From Staphylococcus petrasii (GTDB lineage Bacteria; Bacillota; Bacilli; Staphylococcales; Staphylococcaceae), in assembly GCF_002902565.1 (NCBI RefSeq), contig NZ_PPRC01000006.1, positions 16,406-80,405 of the forward strand: a stretch of 64,000 nucleotides of DNA. Direction: 5' to 3'. Shown here piece by piece: positions 36,378 through 46,030 of the stretch. The notes beneath the pieces are model-generated. The model was not told where the DNA came from, did not search any database, and was given only the letters and a program-made list of their open reading frames with translations. A program made the translations under genes and the position numbers. Within the stretch, counting starts at the first letter, position 1; the number at the start of each line of letters is the position of its first letter.

Positions 36378-37577
36378 TTATTTAACTTCTTTTGCAGCTT
36401 TTTTAAATGGTTGTTTATGATTTTTACCGTGTACAAAGAAGTAAACAATAATTGCGATAACAAGTAATGCTGCCATTGATAAATATAAGTTGCGGTAACC
36501 AATATATGGAATGAATAATCCAAGAATGAATGGTCCCATACCAGCACCAAAGTCAACAAAGATATAGAATGTTGAAGTAGCTAAGCCCATTTTGCTTGCT
36601 GGTGATTGTTGAATAGCGATAGCTTGTGCTGTCGGAATAATTGTTCCGTAACCAAAGCCGATAAATGCTGCTGAAACTAATAATGCAAATGGTGTATGAG
36701 TCATACCTAAGATAACTAGTCCAATAGCGAAACTTACTAATACTGGGTACATTACCTTATTTTCCCCAAAATTATCATAAATCTTACCTGTAAATGGTCG
36801 AGTAACGAATGTTGCAATCGCGAATACAACAAAGAAGAAACTTGATGCAGTGACTAAGTGAAGTAAGTCTGCATAAATAGATAAGAATGAAAGTACACTG
36901 GCGTACGCAACACCAACTAACACAACAACCATTGAAATTGGTAATGCTTCTTTTTGTAAGAATGCGTTAATACCTTTAGGTTTAACTGTTTCTTCTTCTT
37001 CAGAAACAGCATTCATTGGTAATTTTTTAATGAATAGAGAAAAGATTAAAGAAATAATAATACTTACTAAACCAATCGCAAAGATTGATGAGAAACCTAA
37101 ATTGTTATTTAATACTAAACCAAGGAATGGTCCAAAAGCTGAAGCAAGCGTTACACTTAAACCGTAGTAACCAATACCTTCACCTTTACGTTCCTCTGGA
37201 ATAATACGAGATGAAATGGTACCTGTCGCAGTTGAAGAGAATCCAAACGCGATACCATGGATTAAACGAACTAACATTAGAACCCAAATGTTAGTAATAG
37301 CGAAATATAAAGCAATCGCGATAACTGATGCGATGACGCCTCCGAGTAAAACATTTTTAGGTTGTAGGTTATCTATAATACGACCCGATCCAAGTCTTCC
37401 GCCTAACATACCTATAATAAATACACCTGCAGCTAAGCCGCCAACACTTTCTGAAGCGTTATATTGATCAATTGTAAATTCTGTAATTGTAACAATTAAC
37501 ATGTAGTGTATTAAATACATGAATAAATTAACTATCGTTACGAATATAAAGTCTTTAGTCCATAGACGTTGACCCAT
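36378..37577 (-). CDS. MFS transporter
   Basis: A 399-residue major facilitator protein with twelve predicted helices. Motif A-like sequence GGRLGSGRIIDNLQPKNVL is between helices 2 and 3, and its half-repeat FTGKIYDNFGENKVMY is between helices 8 and 9. A central loop near residue 200 is charged (EEEETVKPKG). The closest general group is drug/sugar H+ antiporters. It is divergent from a LysR gene across 158 bases, which suggests that regulator controls it. The ATG follows GGAGGG. Confidence 0.85.
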   Translation of the reverse strand: MGQRLWTKDFIFVTIVNLFMYLIHYMLIVTITEFTIDQYNASESVGGLAAGVFIIGMLGGRLGSGRIIDNLQPKNVLLGGVIASVIAIALYFAITNIWVLMLVRLIHGIAFGFSSTATGTISSRIIPEERKGEGIGYYGLSVTLASAFGPFLGLVLNNNLGFSSIFAIGLVSIIISLIFSLFIKKLPMNAVSEEEETVKPKGINAFLQKEALPISMVVVLVGVAYASVLSFLSIYADLLHLVTASSFFFVVFAIATFVTRPFTGKIYDNFGENKVMYPVLVSFAIGLVILGMTHTPFALLVSAAFIGFGYGTIIPTAQAIAIQQSPASKMGLATSTFYIFVDFGAGMGPFILGLFIPYIGYRNLYLSMAALLVIAIIVYFFVHGKNHKQPFKKAAKEVK

Positions 37578-37735
37578 TGTTTCCCTCCTTAATATTGATA
37601 TTTTTTGAAAAATAGCTGATACATTTTAAAATTGTTCACTAAATATACAAACTCTATTATAGTAATAACTAATACTAATGTATAATTAGAATTATTGAAT
37701 TAACTATAAGTAAAACTGATATAAAGAGGTATGAG

Positions 37736-38626
37736 ATGAACTTTGAACAATTAAGTTATGTAAAAACAGTTTATGAAGAAGAATCCATTATTCGAGCTAG
37801 TGAACTGATGCATATAAGTCAGTCTGCGATGAGCCAGTCTATCGCAAATTTAGAGAAAGAATTAGGTTATAAGTTATTTTATCGTTCTAGAAAAGGGACA
37901 GTACCTACAGAAGTGGGGAAACGATTAATTCCTAAGATACTTGAAATAGAAGAAGCGAAAGATAATCTATGGTCAGAAATAAAGAGTTTAAATACAAATA
38001 TTGAAGGTAAAATCAAAATTGCTACTATTCCTACTCTTTTTCATAAACGGTTGCCTAAAGTTCTATCTCGTTTTAAACAACATCATCCTAACGTTGAAGT
38101 GGAAGTTTTAGAAGCGGATAGAGAAGATATCTTAAAAATGGTTGAAGATAATGAAATTGATATTGGTTTAATAGGAAAAAAAGAATTTGGCGAAACGTAT
38201 CATCATATTGTGGAACATCCTCTTAATCTTACTTCCAATTTTAAATTAATTGTTCCTGCTAAATCCAAACTGACATTTAAAGAAACAATTAAATTGGAAG
38301 ATATTAAACATTATCCATTCGTATTATATGATCGAAGTTTTTATCATCATCATTTAAAAGAATTTGAAAAAGAAAATGGAGAATTAAAGGTCGTGTTCCG
38401 TACAAATAATCCTATTGTAATGATGCGCATGATTGCTGAAGGTTTAGGCATTGGTATTGTTTCTAGTTTAATGCTTGAAAATGATCCATTCTTAAATAAT
38501 GAGTTAATAGAGGCGTTACCTTTAGGACAACCTTTCGATTATTCTATTTATTTTGCAGCTATGATTAATAAGGAAAGAAACAATGAACCTACTGTTTTAG
38601 AATTTATTAATTATTTAAAATCTTAA
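37736..38626 (+). CDS. LysR-family transcriptional regulator
   Basis: A 296-residue LysR protein with HTH residues 1-60 (YVKTVYEEESIIRASELMHISQSAMSQSIANLEKELG) and an effector-binding domain starting GKIKIATIPTLFHKRLPKVLSRF. It is divergently oriented to the MFS gene, so it is probably its regulator. The region between them carries an imperfect inverted repeat around TTATAGTA...TATAA (about 37657-37685), but it is not strong enough to be called an operator. Confidence 0.9.
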   Translation: MNFEQLSYVKTVYEEESIIRASELMHISQSAMSQSIANLEKELGYKLFYRSRKGTVPTEVGKRLIPKILEIEEAKDNLWSEIKSLNTNIEGKIKIATIPTLFHKRLPKVLSRFKQHHPNVEVEVLEADREDILKMVEDNEIDIGLIGKKEFGETYHHIVEHPLNLTSNFKLIVPAKSKLTFKETIKLEDIKHYPFVLYDRSFYHHHLKEFEKENGELKVVFRTNNPIVMMRMIAEGLGIGIVSSLMLENDPFLNNELIEALPLGQPFDYSIYFAAMINKERNNEPTVLEFINYLKS

Positions 38627-38734
38627 TCAAATCAACCTTATAAAAGCACCAACTATTATTCATAAAGCGTTCAAATTATTAATATATAAAAGTGATAATA
38701 TAATAAATGAATAATATTTTAAGAGGTGTTTTTT

Positions 38735-39514
38735 ATGAGTAATGCGAAAAAAGTTGCAGTAGTTACAGGCGCAGCCCAAGGTATCGGATTTAAAATTGCT
38801 GAACGCTTATTTAAAGATGGCTTTAGCGTTGCACTTGTAGACTTTAATGAAGAAGGCGCTAAAAAAGCAGCAGCTTCATTAAAAGCAGAAGGACAAGAAG
38901 CGGTAGCATTTAAAGCAGATGTTTCAGACCGTGAAAATGTCTTTAATGTATTACGTGGCGTTGTAGAACATTTCGGTGAGTTTAATGTATTAGTTAATAA
39001 TGCTGGTTTAGGACCAATGACACCTATCGACACAGTAACACCTGAACAATTTAGCCAAGTTATTGGCGTTAACATTGGTGGTGTCTTCTGGGGTATCCAA
39101 GCTGCTTTAGAACAATTTGAAAAATTAGGTCATGGCGGTAAAATCATTAACGCTACTTCTCAAGCAGGGGTTGAAGGTAACAAAGGTTTATCTTTATACA
39201 GTAGTACTAAATTCGCTGTGCGTGGTTTAACTCAAGTAGCTGCACGTGACTTAGCAGAAAAAGGTATTACAGTTAACGCCTATGCGCCAGGTATCGTTGA
39301 AACTCCAATGATGGAAGGTATTGCGATTAAATTAGCTAAAGAAAATAACCAACCTGAAGAGTGGGGCTGGAAACAGTTCACTGATCAAATTACATTAAAA
39401 CGTTTATCTAAACCAGAAGACGTTGCGAATGTAGTAAGCTTCTTAGCAGGTAGCGATTCTGACTACATTACTGGTCAAACAATTATCGTTGATGGTGGTA
39501 TGAGATTCCACTAA
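38735..39514 (+). CDS. butA: (S)-acetoin-forming diacetyl reductase / 2,3-butanediol dehydrogenase
   Basis: A 259-residue SDR that interconverts diacetyl, acetoin and 2,3-butanediol with NAD(H). It shows [13 protein letters not shown] at the N-terminus, Asp at the end of strand 2 (LVDFN, NAD preference), [16 protein letters not shown] with the catalytic Ser, and [11 protein letters not shown] with Tyr and Lys. The tail [13 protein letters not shown] is typical for ButA. The ATG at 38735 follows AAGAGGTG; an in-frame GTG lies at 38726. It works in overflow carbon metabolism and redox balance. Confidence 0.9.
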   Translation: MSNAKKVAVVTGAAQGIGFKIAERLFKDGFSVALVDFNEEGAKKAAASLKAEGQEAVAFKADVSDRENVFNVLRGVVEHFGEFNVLVNNAGLGPMTPIDTVTPEQFSQVIGVNIGGVFWGIQAALEQFEKLGHGGKIINATSQAGVEGNKGLSLYSSTKFAVRGLTQVAARDLAEKGITVNAYAPGIVETPMMEGIAIKLAKENNQPEEWGWKQFTDQITLKRLSKPEDVANVVSFLAGSDSDYITGQTIIVDGGMRFH

Positions 39515-39534
39515 AACCAGGCGACAAACCTAGC

Positions 39535-39573
39535 TTGTACTTAACGTTAAATAATTTCTAGAATTAAGTACAA
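39535..39573 (+). terminator. Inverted repeat, probable terminator after butA
   Basis: The arms TTGTACTTAA and TTAAGTACAA are perfect, with a 19-base AT-rich loop, followed by TTTAAAAC. Confidence 0.5.
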
Positions 39574-39633
39574 TTTAAAACAAAATAGTATATAATATTG
39601 TTTAAACTTATGAAACAGAAAGGGAAAAAGTGG

Positions 39634-39873
39634 ATGAGGTTAAACAGTATTAATTTAGTTTCTATTATTTTATGTATATTATCATTCCTTTTAGCCATCT
39701 CAATTATGTTTACGAGTATGTTTTGGTATTTACCGGGATTCTTCGTATTACTGTTATCAGTAATTTCTAGTATCGTAGGTATGATGAGTGGCAACAGACT
39801 ATTAAATGGGGCAACTTTGATTTTAACAATTGTTTTTTTTGTTATTTTTTCAAGCCCATTACTTTTAGCATAG
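39634..39873 (+). CDS. Small membrane protein (79 aa)
   Basis: Start ATG 39634 follows GAAAGGG; in-frame starts upstream at 39610 or 39598 would add a basic extension. The product has three hydrophobic segments (residues 7-24, 28-49 and 57-77), with very few charged residues. Its sequence (SIILCILSFLLAISIMFTSMF, then YLPGFFVLLLSVISSIVG) resembles small integral membrane proteins of unknown function. It is monocistronic, with a terminator behind it. Confidence 0.65.
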   Translation: MRLNSINLVSIILCILSFLLAISIMFTSMFWYLPGFFVLLLSVISSIVGMMSGNRLLNGATLILTIVFFVIFSSPLLLA

Positions 39874-39895
39874 GACAATAACATATATTTTTACG

Positions 39896-39936
39896 AAGTG
39901 GCTTACATCCTCAACGGTGTGAGCCACTTTTAAATT
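39896..39936 (+). terminator. Terminator after the small membrane protein gene
   Basis: The arms AAGTGGCTTACA and TGTGAGCCACTT are followed by TTAAATT. Confidence 0.75.
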
Positions 39937-39983
39937 AAGGTGAAAAGGGTAAATGTAAGTATTAAATTTAAGGGGGTTAAAGT

Positions 39984-40493
39984 ATGGATGTGAGATTTCC
40001 TATTGGTCAATTTGAAGCGCCTAAAGATCCAACTTTAGTAGATGTGAAACAATGGATGAGTGAAATTGAGGTTTATATTAATCATTTAAAAGAAACAGTC
40101 GATCATTTAAGCGATGAACAATTAAAGAAACAGTATCGTGAAGGCAGTTGGACGGTAAGACAACTTGTCCATCATATTGCAGATTCACAAATTAATTTAT
40201 ATGAACGTTTGAAAATGGCTTTAACTGAACAAGGTGTTACAGCCTTCATGTTTAATCAAAATAAATGGGTTGAATTACCTGATTCATTCTTACCTATTGA
40301 TATCTCTCTTCATATTTTAGAAGGTTTAAATAAACGTATTGTTGAAATGGGAAATCAGGTCACAGAAGAAGACTTATCACGCAAAATTACATTATCTGAT
40401 GGTAGTGATGTGTCAGTAGCTGAGTTATTGGCGAAGTTATCTTGGCATGAAAGACATCATTTAGAACATATTAAAATTGCGTTGTCGAATTAA
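39984..40493 (+). CDS. DinB-family thiol S-transferase (YfiT/BstA-like)
   Basis: A 169-residue four-helix-bundle protein. The sequence follows B. subtilis YfiT: RFPIGQFEAP at the start, GSWTVRQLVHHIADSQINLYERLKMALTE, and SWHERHHLEHI at the end. The three histidines (one in VHHIADS, two in WHERHHLEH) form the usual metal site. Members of this group transfer bacillithiol in staphylococci and bacilli. The putative function is bacillithiol S-transferase in electrophile detoxification, by family similarity. Confidence 0.85.
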   Translation: MDVRFPIGQFEAPKDPTLVDVKQWMSEIEVYINHLKETVDHLSDEQLKKQYREGSWTVRQLVHHIADSQINLYERLKMALTEQGVTAFMFNQNKWVELPDSFLPIDISLHILEGLNKRIVEMGNQVTEEDLSRKITLSDGSDVSVAELLAKLSWHERHHLEHIKIALSN

Positions 40494-40685
40494 GAGGGTA
40501 AGACGTCTTATATGCATACAATTTATTAGTATTTTGGAATCGTCAGCTATTTGGAAGTGCCTTTTCAAAAAATAAAATCTACAACCTTAGCATGAAATTT
40601 ATTAACCTCGGAACTTATAAAAGGACAAAAATTTAAAACCTGCTATAATCTAAATTTATTAAGAGAGAATTGGGGAGGAAGTTTC

Positions 40686-41720
40686 ATGAAAGAGAAGGTT
40701 CTAGTGACAGGCGGTTCAGGGTTCTTAGGCTCACGTATTGTGTCGGAATTATTAAGGCAAGGGTATAAAGTGCGTACGACGGTGCGTTCTTTAGATAAGA
40801 AGCCGAGCGTAATAGAAACAATTAAAGCACAAGGCGTGGATACTGAACATTTATCGTTTGTGGTAGCGGACTTATCAAGAGAAGATAATTGGGAAAATGC
40901 AATGGAAGATTGTACGTATGTAATGAGTGTGGCTTCTCCAGTGATTATGGGCAGCGTCAGTGCTAAAGATGAGGAATCTATTAATAAGCAAGCGATTGAA
41001 GGTATTCAACGTATTTTAAGAGCAGCTGAAAAGTCTGACGTAAAGCGCGTCGTGATGACTGCGAACTTTGGCGCGGTTGGTTTCAGTAACAAAGATAAAT
41101 CAAGCGTAACTACTGAAGAATATTGGACAGATCCTGATGAAAAAGGTTTGTCTGTATATGAAAAATCAAAATTACTTGCGGAAAAAGCAGCGTGGCGTTT
41201 CGTCAAAGATACATCTCATGATATTGAATTTACGACGGTTAATCCTGTAGCGATTCTAGGGCCTTCTTTAAACAAGCATATGTCTGGAAGCTTCCAATTC
41301 GTAGAAAATATAGCGAATGGTTCAATGAAACGTATTCCTAATATTGCATTGAATATTGTGGATGTGAGAGACGTCGCAGTGTTACATGTGTTAGCGATGC
41401 AGACGAAAGAAGCGGCTGGTAAACGATTTATCGCAACGACAGAGGGCCAAATTACGATGCCTGAAATTGCGCAATTAATTAAAGAGAAACGTCCAGATGT
41501 GGCTAGAAAAGTTTCGACAAAAACATTACCTGACTTTGCGGTTAATATTGGCGCGAAGTTTAACAAGACTGCTCAAGAAGGTAAATTGATGCTTGAAATG
41601 AATAGAAACGTCAGTTACCAACGCGCACGTGATATTTTAGGTTGGGAACCTAAGTATTCGAAAGAAGAAGCGCTTCTAGCTTCAATTGATAGCATGACGA
41701 AATATGGTATTTTAAAATAA
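40686..41720 (+). CDS. NAD-dependent epimerase/dehydratase family reductase (extended SDR)
   Basis: A 344-residue extended SDR. The N-terminus has VTGGSGFLGSRIV (GxxGxxG), then VRTTVRSLDKK as in dihydroflavonol-4-reductase/aldehyde reductases that prefer NADP(H). VVMTANFGAVGF and the YEKSKLLAEKAAW stretch (YxxxK) supply the catalytic residues. The C-terminus has YQRARDILGWEPKYSKEEAL. Reduction of ketones or aldehydes is likely; the exact substrate is unknown. RBS GGGGAGG. It is monocistronic. Confidence 0.85.
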   Translation: MKEKVLVTGGSGFLGSRIVSELLRQGYKVRTTVRSLDKKPSVIETIKAQGVDTEHLSFVVADLSREDNWENAMEDCTYVMSVASPVIMGSVSAKDEESINKQAIEGIQRILRAAEKSDVKRVVMTANFGAVGFSNKDKSSVTTEEYWTDPDEKGLSVYEKSKLLAEKAAWRFVKDTSHDIEFTTVNPVAILGPSLNKHMSGSFQFVENIANGSMKRIPNIALNIVDVRDVAVLHVLAMQTKEAAGKRFIATTEGQITMPEIAQLIKEKRPDVARKVSTKTLPDFAVNIGAKFNKTAQEGKLMLEMNRNVSYQRARDILGWEPKYSKEEALLASIDSMTKYGILK

Positions 41721-41741
41721 AATATTTAGACTGAATATAGG

Positions 41742-41787
41742 CACCTTTATCTTATAGATGTAAATATAGGATAAAGGTGTTTTTTTA
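41742..41787 (+). terminator. Terminator after the epimerase gene
   Basis: The arms CACCTTTATC and GATAAAGGTG are followed by TTTTTTT. Confidence 0.85.
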
Positions 41788-41820
41788 CTTTAAAAACTTG
41801 TAAATATTGTAAATTTTACC

Positions 41821-41871
41821 TTGTTGCATGAAATTTGCATGTGCTAGGATTGATTTGCGATAACGTTTTCA
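41821..41871 (+). promoter_or_regulatory. Polyol operon promoter with cre site
   Basis: TTGTTG (41821-41826) and TAGGAT (41845-41850) form a weak promoter with 18-base spacing. TGCGATAACGTTTTCA at 41856-41871 fits the catabolite-responsive element for CcpA (core AACGTT flanked by near-palindromic arms). Lying at about +1, it would block transcription when glucose is present. Confidence 0.7.
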
Positions 41872-41892
41872 TAAAAAGATAAGCGAGATGAG

Positions 41893-43509
41893 ATGATGAA
41901 TTCTACAGAAGTTAAGCAGTATATTGAAGATGGAAAATTAACCGTAGGCATCGAATTTGGCTCGACTCGAATTAAAGCCATAGCTATTGATGACCAATGT
42001 CAAACGCTAGCGACAGGTTCTTTCGAATGGGAGAACAGCTATCGCGATGGCTATTGGACGTATTCAATGAATGATGCTTGGGTTGGCATTCAACAAAGTT
42101 ATGCCGCAATGACACAAGAATTGAAAGATAAGTACGACGCTACTGTAACTAAACTCGCTTCACTAGGTATTAGTGGTATGATGCATGGTTACTTACCTTT
42201 TAACGAGAAGGATGACTTACTCGTGCCTTTCAGAACATGGCGCAATAACAACGCGAATAAAGCAGCGGAAATTTTACGTGAAGATTTCCAAGTGAATATT
42301 CCAGAACGTTGGAGTATCGCGCAACTTTATCAATCTGCCTTAGACCAAGAGCCTCATGTTGAGCACGTGCGTTATATGACAACACTTGCCGGCTATATTC
42401 ATTGGTATCTAACTGATGAGAAAGTGCTTGGTATTGGCGATGCTTCAGGCATGTTCCCAATCGACAGTGAAACACAAGATTATCGTCAAGATATTCTAGA
42501 TCGTTTTAATGCTCTGTTTTCTGAAAAGGGGTATACCCAAGATATTCGCGACATTCTGCCTAAAGTAGTTGTAGCAGGTGAGTGTGCGGGACGTCTTACA
42601 GAAACAGGTGCTAAATTAGTCGATCCAAACGGTGAATTACAAGCAGGGTGCCCTTTATGTGCACCAGAAGCTGACGCGGCAACGGGGATGGTTGCGACAA
42701 ATAGTGTAGCTCCAAGAACAGGTAATGTTTCTGCGGGTACAAGTATTTTTTCAATGATTGTCTTAGAAAAACCAATTAAAGCTGTATATCCTGAAGTCGA
42801 TATTGTCACTACACCAGATGGTTATGAAGTTGCGATGATTCATGCGAATAATTGTACTTCTGATATTAACGCTTGGGTAGATTTATTTGGCGAAGTGTTA
42901 GATACCATGGGCGTGCAATACGATAAAGGAGAACTTTTTACAAAGTTATTTGAAAGCGCTTTAAAAGGTGATAAAGACTTAGGTAAATTATTATCTTTTG
43001 GCTATATTTCAGGTGAATTTATTACAGATGTGCAACATGGTTATCCTATGCTCGTACGTTCTGTTGATAGTAAATTCAATCTTGCCAACTTGATGAAGAC
43101 ACATATTTATAGTGCCTTCAGTACATTGAAAATCGGTATTGATTTATTGAAAGATAAAGAAAATATTCAAATTGATTCAATGTACGGCCATGGCGGCATT
43201 TTCAAAACGGAAAAAGTCGCGCAAACAATCTTAGCGGCTGCGCTTCAAAGTCCGGTGTTAGTTATGCAGACGGCGAGTGAAGGTGGCGCATGGGGTATCG
43301 CAGTGTTAGCAAGATACATGATTGAAGAAGAAACAACGAATTTAGCAACATATCTTAATGATTTCGCATTTAAAGGCACGGAATCTCTAACAATTGAACC
43401 TACGAAAGAGGAAATTGATAGTTTTAGTGCTTACACAGAACGCTTTAAACAAGGCATTCCACTTGAACGTCTTGCGCATGAACAATTTCATTCAGAACAA
43501 TCAAATTAA
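41893..43509 (+). CDS. FGGY-family carbohydrate kinase (ribulokinase/xylulokinase-like)
   Basis: A 538-residue sugar kinase. The N-terminal phosphate loop is GIEFGSTRIKAIAID, and the second domain has GNVSAGTSIFSM near residue 278 and GHGGIFKTEKVAQTILAAALQSPV near 435 (ATP binding). GISGMMHG is the usual sugar-site segment. It heads an operon with an MFS polyol-type permease and an SDR, so the likely route is polyol import, oxidation to a ketopentose or ketose, then phosphorylation. The actual sugar (ribulose, xylulose or other) is not readable. The start could be ATG 41893 or 41896. Confidence 0.83.
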   Translation: MMNSTEVKQYIEDGKLTVGIEFGSTRIKAIAIDDQCQTLATGSFEWENSYRDGYWTYSMNDAWVGIQQSYAAMTQELKDKYDATVTKLASLGISGMMHGYLPFNEKDDLLVPFRTWRNNNANKAAEILREDFQVNIPERWSIAQLYQSALDQEPHVEHVRYMTTLAGYIHWYLTDEKVLGIGDASGMFPIDSETQDYRQDILDRFNALFSEKGYTQDIRDILPKVVVAGECAGRLTETGAKLVDPNGELQAGCPLCAPEADAATGMVATNSVAPRTGNVSAGTSIFSMIVLEKPIKAVYPEVDIVTTPDGYEVAMIHANNCTSDINAWVDLFGEVLDTMGVQYDKGELFTKLFESALKGDKDLGKLLSFGYISGEFITDVQHGYPMLVRSVDSKFNLANLMKTHIYSAFSTLKIGIDLLKDKENIQIDSMYGHGGIFKTEKVAQTILAAALQSPVLVMQTASEGGAWGIAVLARYMIEEETTNLATYLNDFAFKGTESLTIEPTKEEIDSFSAYTERFKQGIPLERLAHEQFHSEQSN

Positions 43510-43540
43510 TTATTAAACAAAGGTAGAAAGTGGGATTAAG

Positions 43541-44845
43541 GTGGTTAATGATTTACAAAAACAGCAACGCCAGTTTTTAGGTTTACCTATGGTCTTAATT
43601 TGGGGTTACATTGCCGTAGCAATCTTTATGACTGGTGATGGGGTAGAACAAGCATTTTTATCTAAATATATTATGAGTCTTGGCTATAGTAATGCAGAAG
43701 CAGGAAATGTATTAACAGTTTATGGGTTAATCGTTGCCGTAGCTTCATGGATGTCAGGTGTTATGGCTGAAATCTTCAGTCCAAAACGTATTATGACACT
43801 AGCATTTATTATTTGGATTATCTTCCACGTCGGATTTTTAACGTTAGGTTTAGCTCAAGATAACTATGCAATGATGATGATTATGTATGGTATCCGTGGA
43901 TTTGCGTATCCAATGTTTATTTACAGCTTTGTAGTTTGGATTACATATTCTTCACCTAGCCACAAACTTGCATCAGCAATGGGTTGGTTCTGGGCAATGT
44001 ATTCAATCGGCATTGGCGTATTAGGTTCATATTTACCAAGTTTCACAATTCCATTTATTGGTGAATTAGGTACATTATGGTCATCTATTATCTTTATCGC
44101 AATTGGCGGACTTATTGCCATGTTCTTTGTTAAAGATAATAAAGGCGCAGATGTTGAAGCAAAAAACATGACTAGAGGGGAAATTTTAAGAGAATTTGGA
44201 CGCGGTATTACGATTTTAGGTAACAAAGATGTAGCGGTTGCCTTTGTCGTACGTATTATCAACCAATTATCTTTATTCGGTTTAGTTGTTTTCTTACCAC
44301 ACGTTTACACAGCTGATTTTGGTTTCACAACATCACAATGGTTACGTGTATGGGGCTTAATGTACTTCGTCACAATCTTTACTAACTTATTCTGGGGTGT
44401 CGTTGGTGACAAGATTGGTTGGGTACGTCAAGTACGTTGGTTCGGTTGTATTGGTATGGCTATAGCAACCTTAGCGTTCTATTACTTCCCAGCATGGAGT
44501 GGTCCGAATGTGTTTGTGACAACATTAATCGCGTTAATGTTAGGTTTCGCAGTTGCGGCGTTTGTGCCAATGTCAGCCATTTTCCCAACGTTAGTGCCTG
44601 ACCACAAAGGTGCTGCCGTTTCAGTACATAACTTAGCGGCTGGTTTAAGTAACTTCATTGGTTACGGACTTGCGAGTATCGCACTTACGTTTACATCAGC
44701 TGAAGTAACAATTTGGATTTATGCAATTCTTTACGTTGTTGGCTTTATATTGACGTTCTTTATGAAAGTGCAACAACCGAGTACACAAGTAAATACCACA
44801 GTTACTACACAATCAAATACAGCAGTTAATGCACAATCAAATTAG
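43541..44845 (+). CDS. MFS polyol permease (RbtT/DalT/CsbX-like)
   Basis: A 434-residue MFS transporter with twelve helices. The segments FMTGDGVEQAFLSKYIMSLGYSNAEAGNVLTVYG and GIRGFAYPMFIYSFVVWITYSSPSHKLASAMGWFW are characteristic of the RbtT/DalT/CsbX family that takes up ribitol, D-arabitol and related compounds. It ends in a repetitive Thr/Asn/Gln tail (QVNTTVTTQSNTAVNAQSN). The start is GTG, 31 bases after the kinase gene. It lies between kinase and dehydrogenase in one operon. Confidence 0.85.
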   Translation: MVNDLQKQQRQFLGLPMVLIWGYIAVAIFMTGDGVEQAFLSKYIMSLGYSNAEAGNVLTVYGLIVAVASWMSGVMAEIFSPKRIMTLAFIIWIIFHVGFLTLGLAQDNYAMMMIMYGIRGFAYPMFIYSFVVWITYSSPSHKLASAMGWFWAMYSIGIGVLGSYLPSFTIPFIGELGTLWSSIIFIAIGGLIAMFFVKDNKGADVEAKNMTRGEILREFGRGITILGNKDVAVAFVVRIINQLSLFGLVVFLPHVYTADFGFTTSQWLRVWGLMYFVTIFTNLFWGVVGDKIGWVRQVRWFGCIGMAIATLAFYYFPAWSGPNVFVTTLIALMLGFAVAAFVPMSAIFPTLVPDHKGAAVSVHNLAAGLSNFIGYGLASIALTFTSAEVTIWIYAILYVVGFILTFFMKVQQPSTQVNTTVTTQSNTAVNAQSN

Positions 44846-44860
44846 AAGGGTGAGAGAATC

Positions 44861-45643
44861 ATGACAAACATTATTGATCAATTTAAAATTAACGGGAAAG
44901 TTGCAATCGTAACGGGAGGCGCAATGGGTCTAGGTAAAGCTATGGCTGAAGCCTTAGCACAAGCGGGCTCAGACATTGTTATCGCCGATATTAAATTAGA
45001 CTTAGCTCAAGAAACTGCTAATGCAATCGCTGAAAATGAAGGCGTCAAAACAACAGCATTAAAAGTAGACGTTACAAATCCTGAAGACGTTAACAAAATG
45101 GTTGAAGACGTTGTTAAAGAATATGGCAAAATTGACGTCTTAGTAAACAATGCGGGTATGACAATTAATGAAAAAGCAGAAGATGTATCATACGAAAACT
45201 GGTTAAAAGTCATTAACTTAAACTTAAACGGCGTATTCTTAGTAGCACAAGCGGTAGGTCGCCAAATGATTAAACAAGGTAATGGTTCAATCATCAATAC
45301 ATCTTCTATGTCAGGTTTAATCGCCAACAAACCACAAGAACAAGCATCTTACAATGCTTCTAAAGCAGGCGTTATCATGTTAACGAAAAGTTTAGCGATG
45401 GAATGGTCTAAATATGGTGTTAAAGTTAATACAATTGCGCCAGGATACATGAAAACAGCATTAACTGAACCAATGTTCAATACTGGTGGAGAAATGATCG
45501 ATTACTGGATGGGCGCTACACCAATGGGTCGTCCAGGTGAACCAGAAGAATTAGGCGGTATCGTAGTATACCTTGCTTCTGATGCATCATCATTCGCACA
45601 AGGTAGTGTCTTCACTATTGATGGTGGTTACACTGCATTATAA
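44861..45643 (+). CDS. SDR-family polyol dehydrogenase
   Basis: A 260-residue classical SDR with TGGAMGLGKAMAE, an Asp after strand 2 (IADIK, NAD type), NNAGMTIN, INTSSMSG (catalytic Ser) and YNASKAGVIML (Tyr/Lys). In context with a polyol permease and sugar kinase it is the likely polyol oxidase that feeds the kinase, for example pentitol or tetritol to the corresponding ketose. Co-translated 15 bases after the permease stop. Confidence 0.85.
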   Translation: MTNIIDQFKINGKVAIVTGGAMGLGKAMAEALAQAGSDIVIADIKLDLAQETANAIAENEGVKTTALKVDVTNPEDVNKMVEDVVKEYGKIDVLVNNAGMTINEKAEDVSYENWLKVINLNLNGVFLVAQAVGRQMIKQGNGSIINTSSMSGLIANKPQEQASYNASKAGVIMLTKSLAMEWSKYGVKVNTIAPGYMKTALTEPMFNTGGEMIDYWMGATPMGRPGEPEELGGIVVYLASDASSFAQGSVFTIDGGYTAL

Positions 45644-45673
45644 TTTTTTTTTGAACGTACGAGAAAGGAAAAT

Positions 45674-45829
45674 TTGCACTTTTTTGGCACTAGTGCTATT
45701 ATAAAAATGAAAAGAGCACTAGTGCGCTAACACTAATGCTCCAGCAAACCCGTTAAAAAGACGGTGGCTTTAGTTTTGGATAAAAATAACCATCTAACTC
45801 GCCAAAGTTAGGGATGGTTATTTTTTTTG
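45674..45829 (+). ncRNA. SprF-like antitoxin RNA, copy 1
   Basis: Promoter TTGCAC (45674-45679) and TATTAT (45697-45702), 17-base spacer. The predicted RNA from about 45709 folds a 5' hairpin (GAGCACTAGTG / CACTAATGCTC), then CCCGTTAAAAAGACGGTGGCT, and ends in a terminator hairpin AACCATCTAACT/AGTTAGGGATGGTT with a T run. The CCCGT...ACGGTGGCT plus ACCATC...GATGGT layout is that of staphylococcal SprF RNAs. It overlaps the 3' end of the toxin gene on the other strand, as expected for the type I pair. Confidence 0.75.
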
Positions 45830-45976
45830 AGAAGTTTTAATCAATTCAATTATAACTTCTATTAATTTAATTACTGCGTATAAATAATCTATTGCTAAAC
45901 TTATTAAGAAGCAAAAGATTATTATTAGCGTAATCAATGGCTTTCTCCTTTCTAAAGATTTTAAAGATACCTTCAT
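45818..45976 (-). CDS. SprG-like type I toxin, small hydrophobic peptide (52 or 39 aa)
   Basis: A small ORF not longer than 52 codons. The long form starts at ATG 45976, 6 bases after GAGGTG; a second start, TTG at 45937, follows GAAAGGAGAAAGCC. The sequence begins MKVSLKSLERRKP and continues with a hydrophobic membrane segment (ITLIIIFCFLISLAIDY) and a C-terminal KLIEV...KTSQKK. Staphylococcal SprG1 shares the KSLERRR block, two in-frame starts, one membrane helix and a lysine end. The reading is membrane-active toxin, silenced by the antisense RNA overlapping its 3' end. Confidence 0.78.
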   Translation of the reverse strand: MKVSLKSLERRKPLITLIIIFCFLISLAIDYLYAVIKLIEVIIELIKTSQKK

Positions 45977-46030
45977 AGGCATCACCTCTTTGTACTAAGA
46001 TTAGCTACCATCCATCTAACTTGTTTGTGC

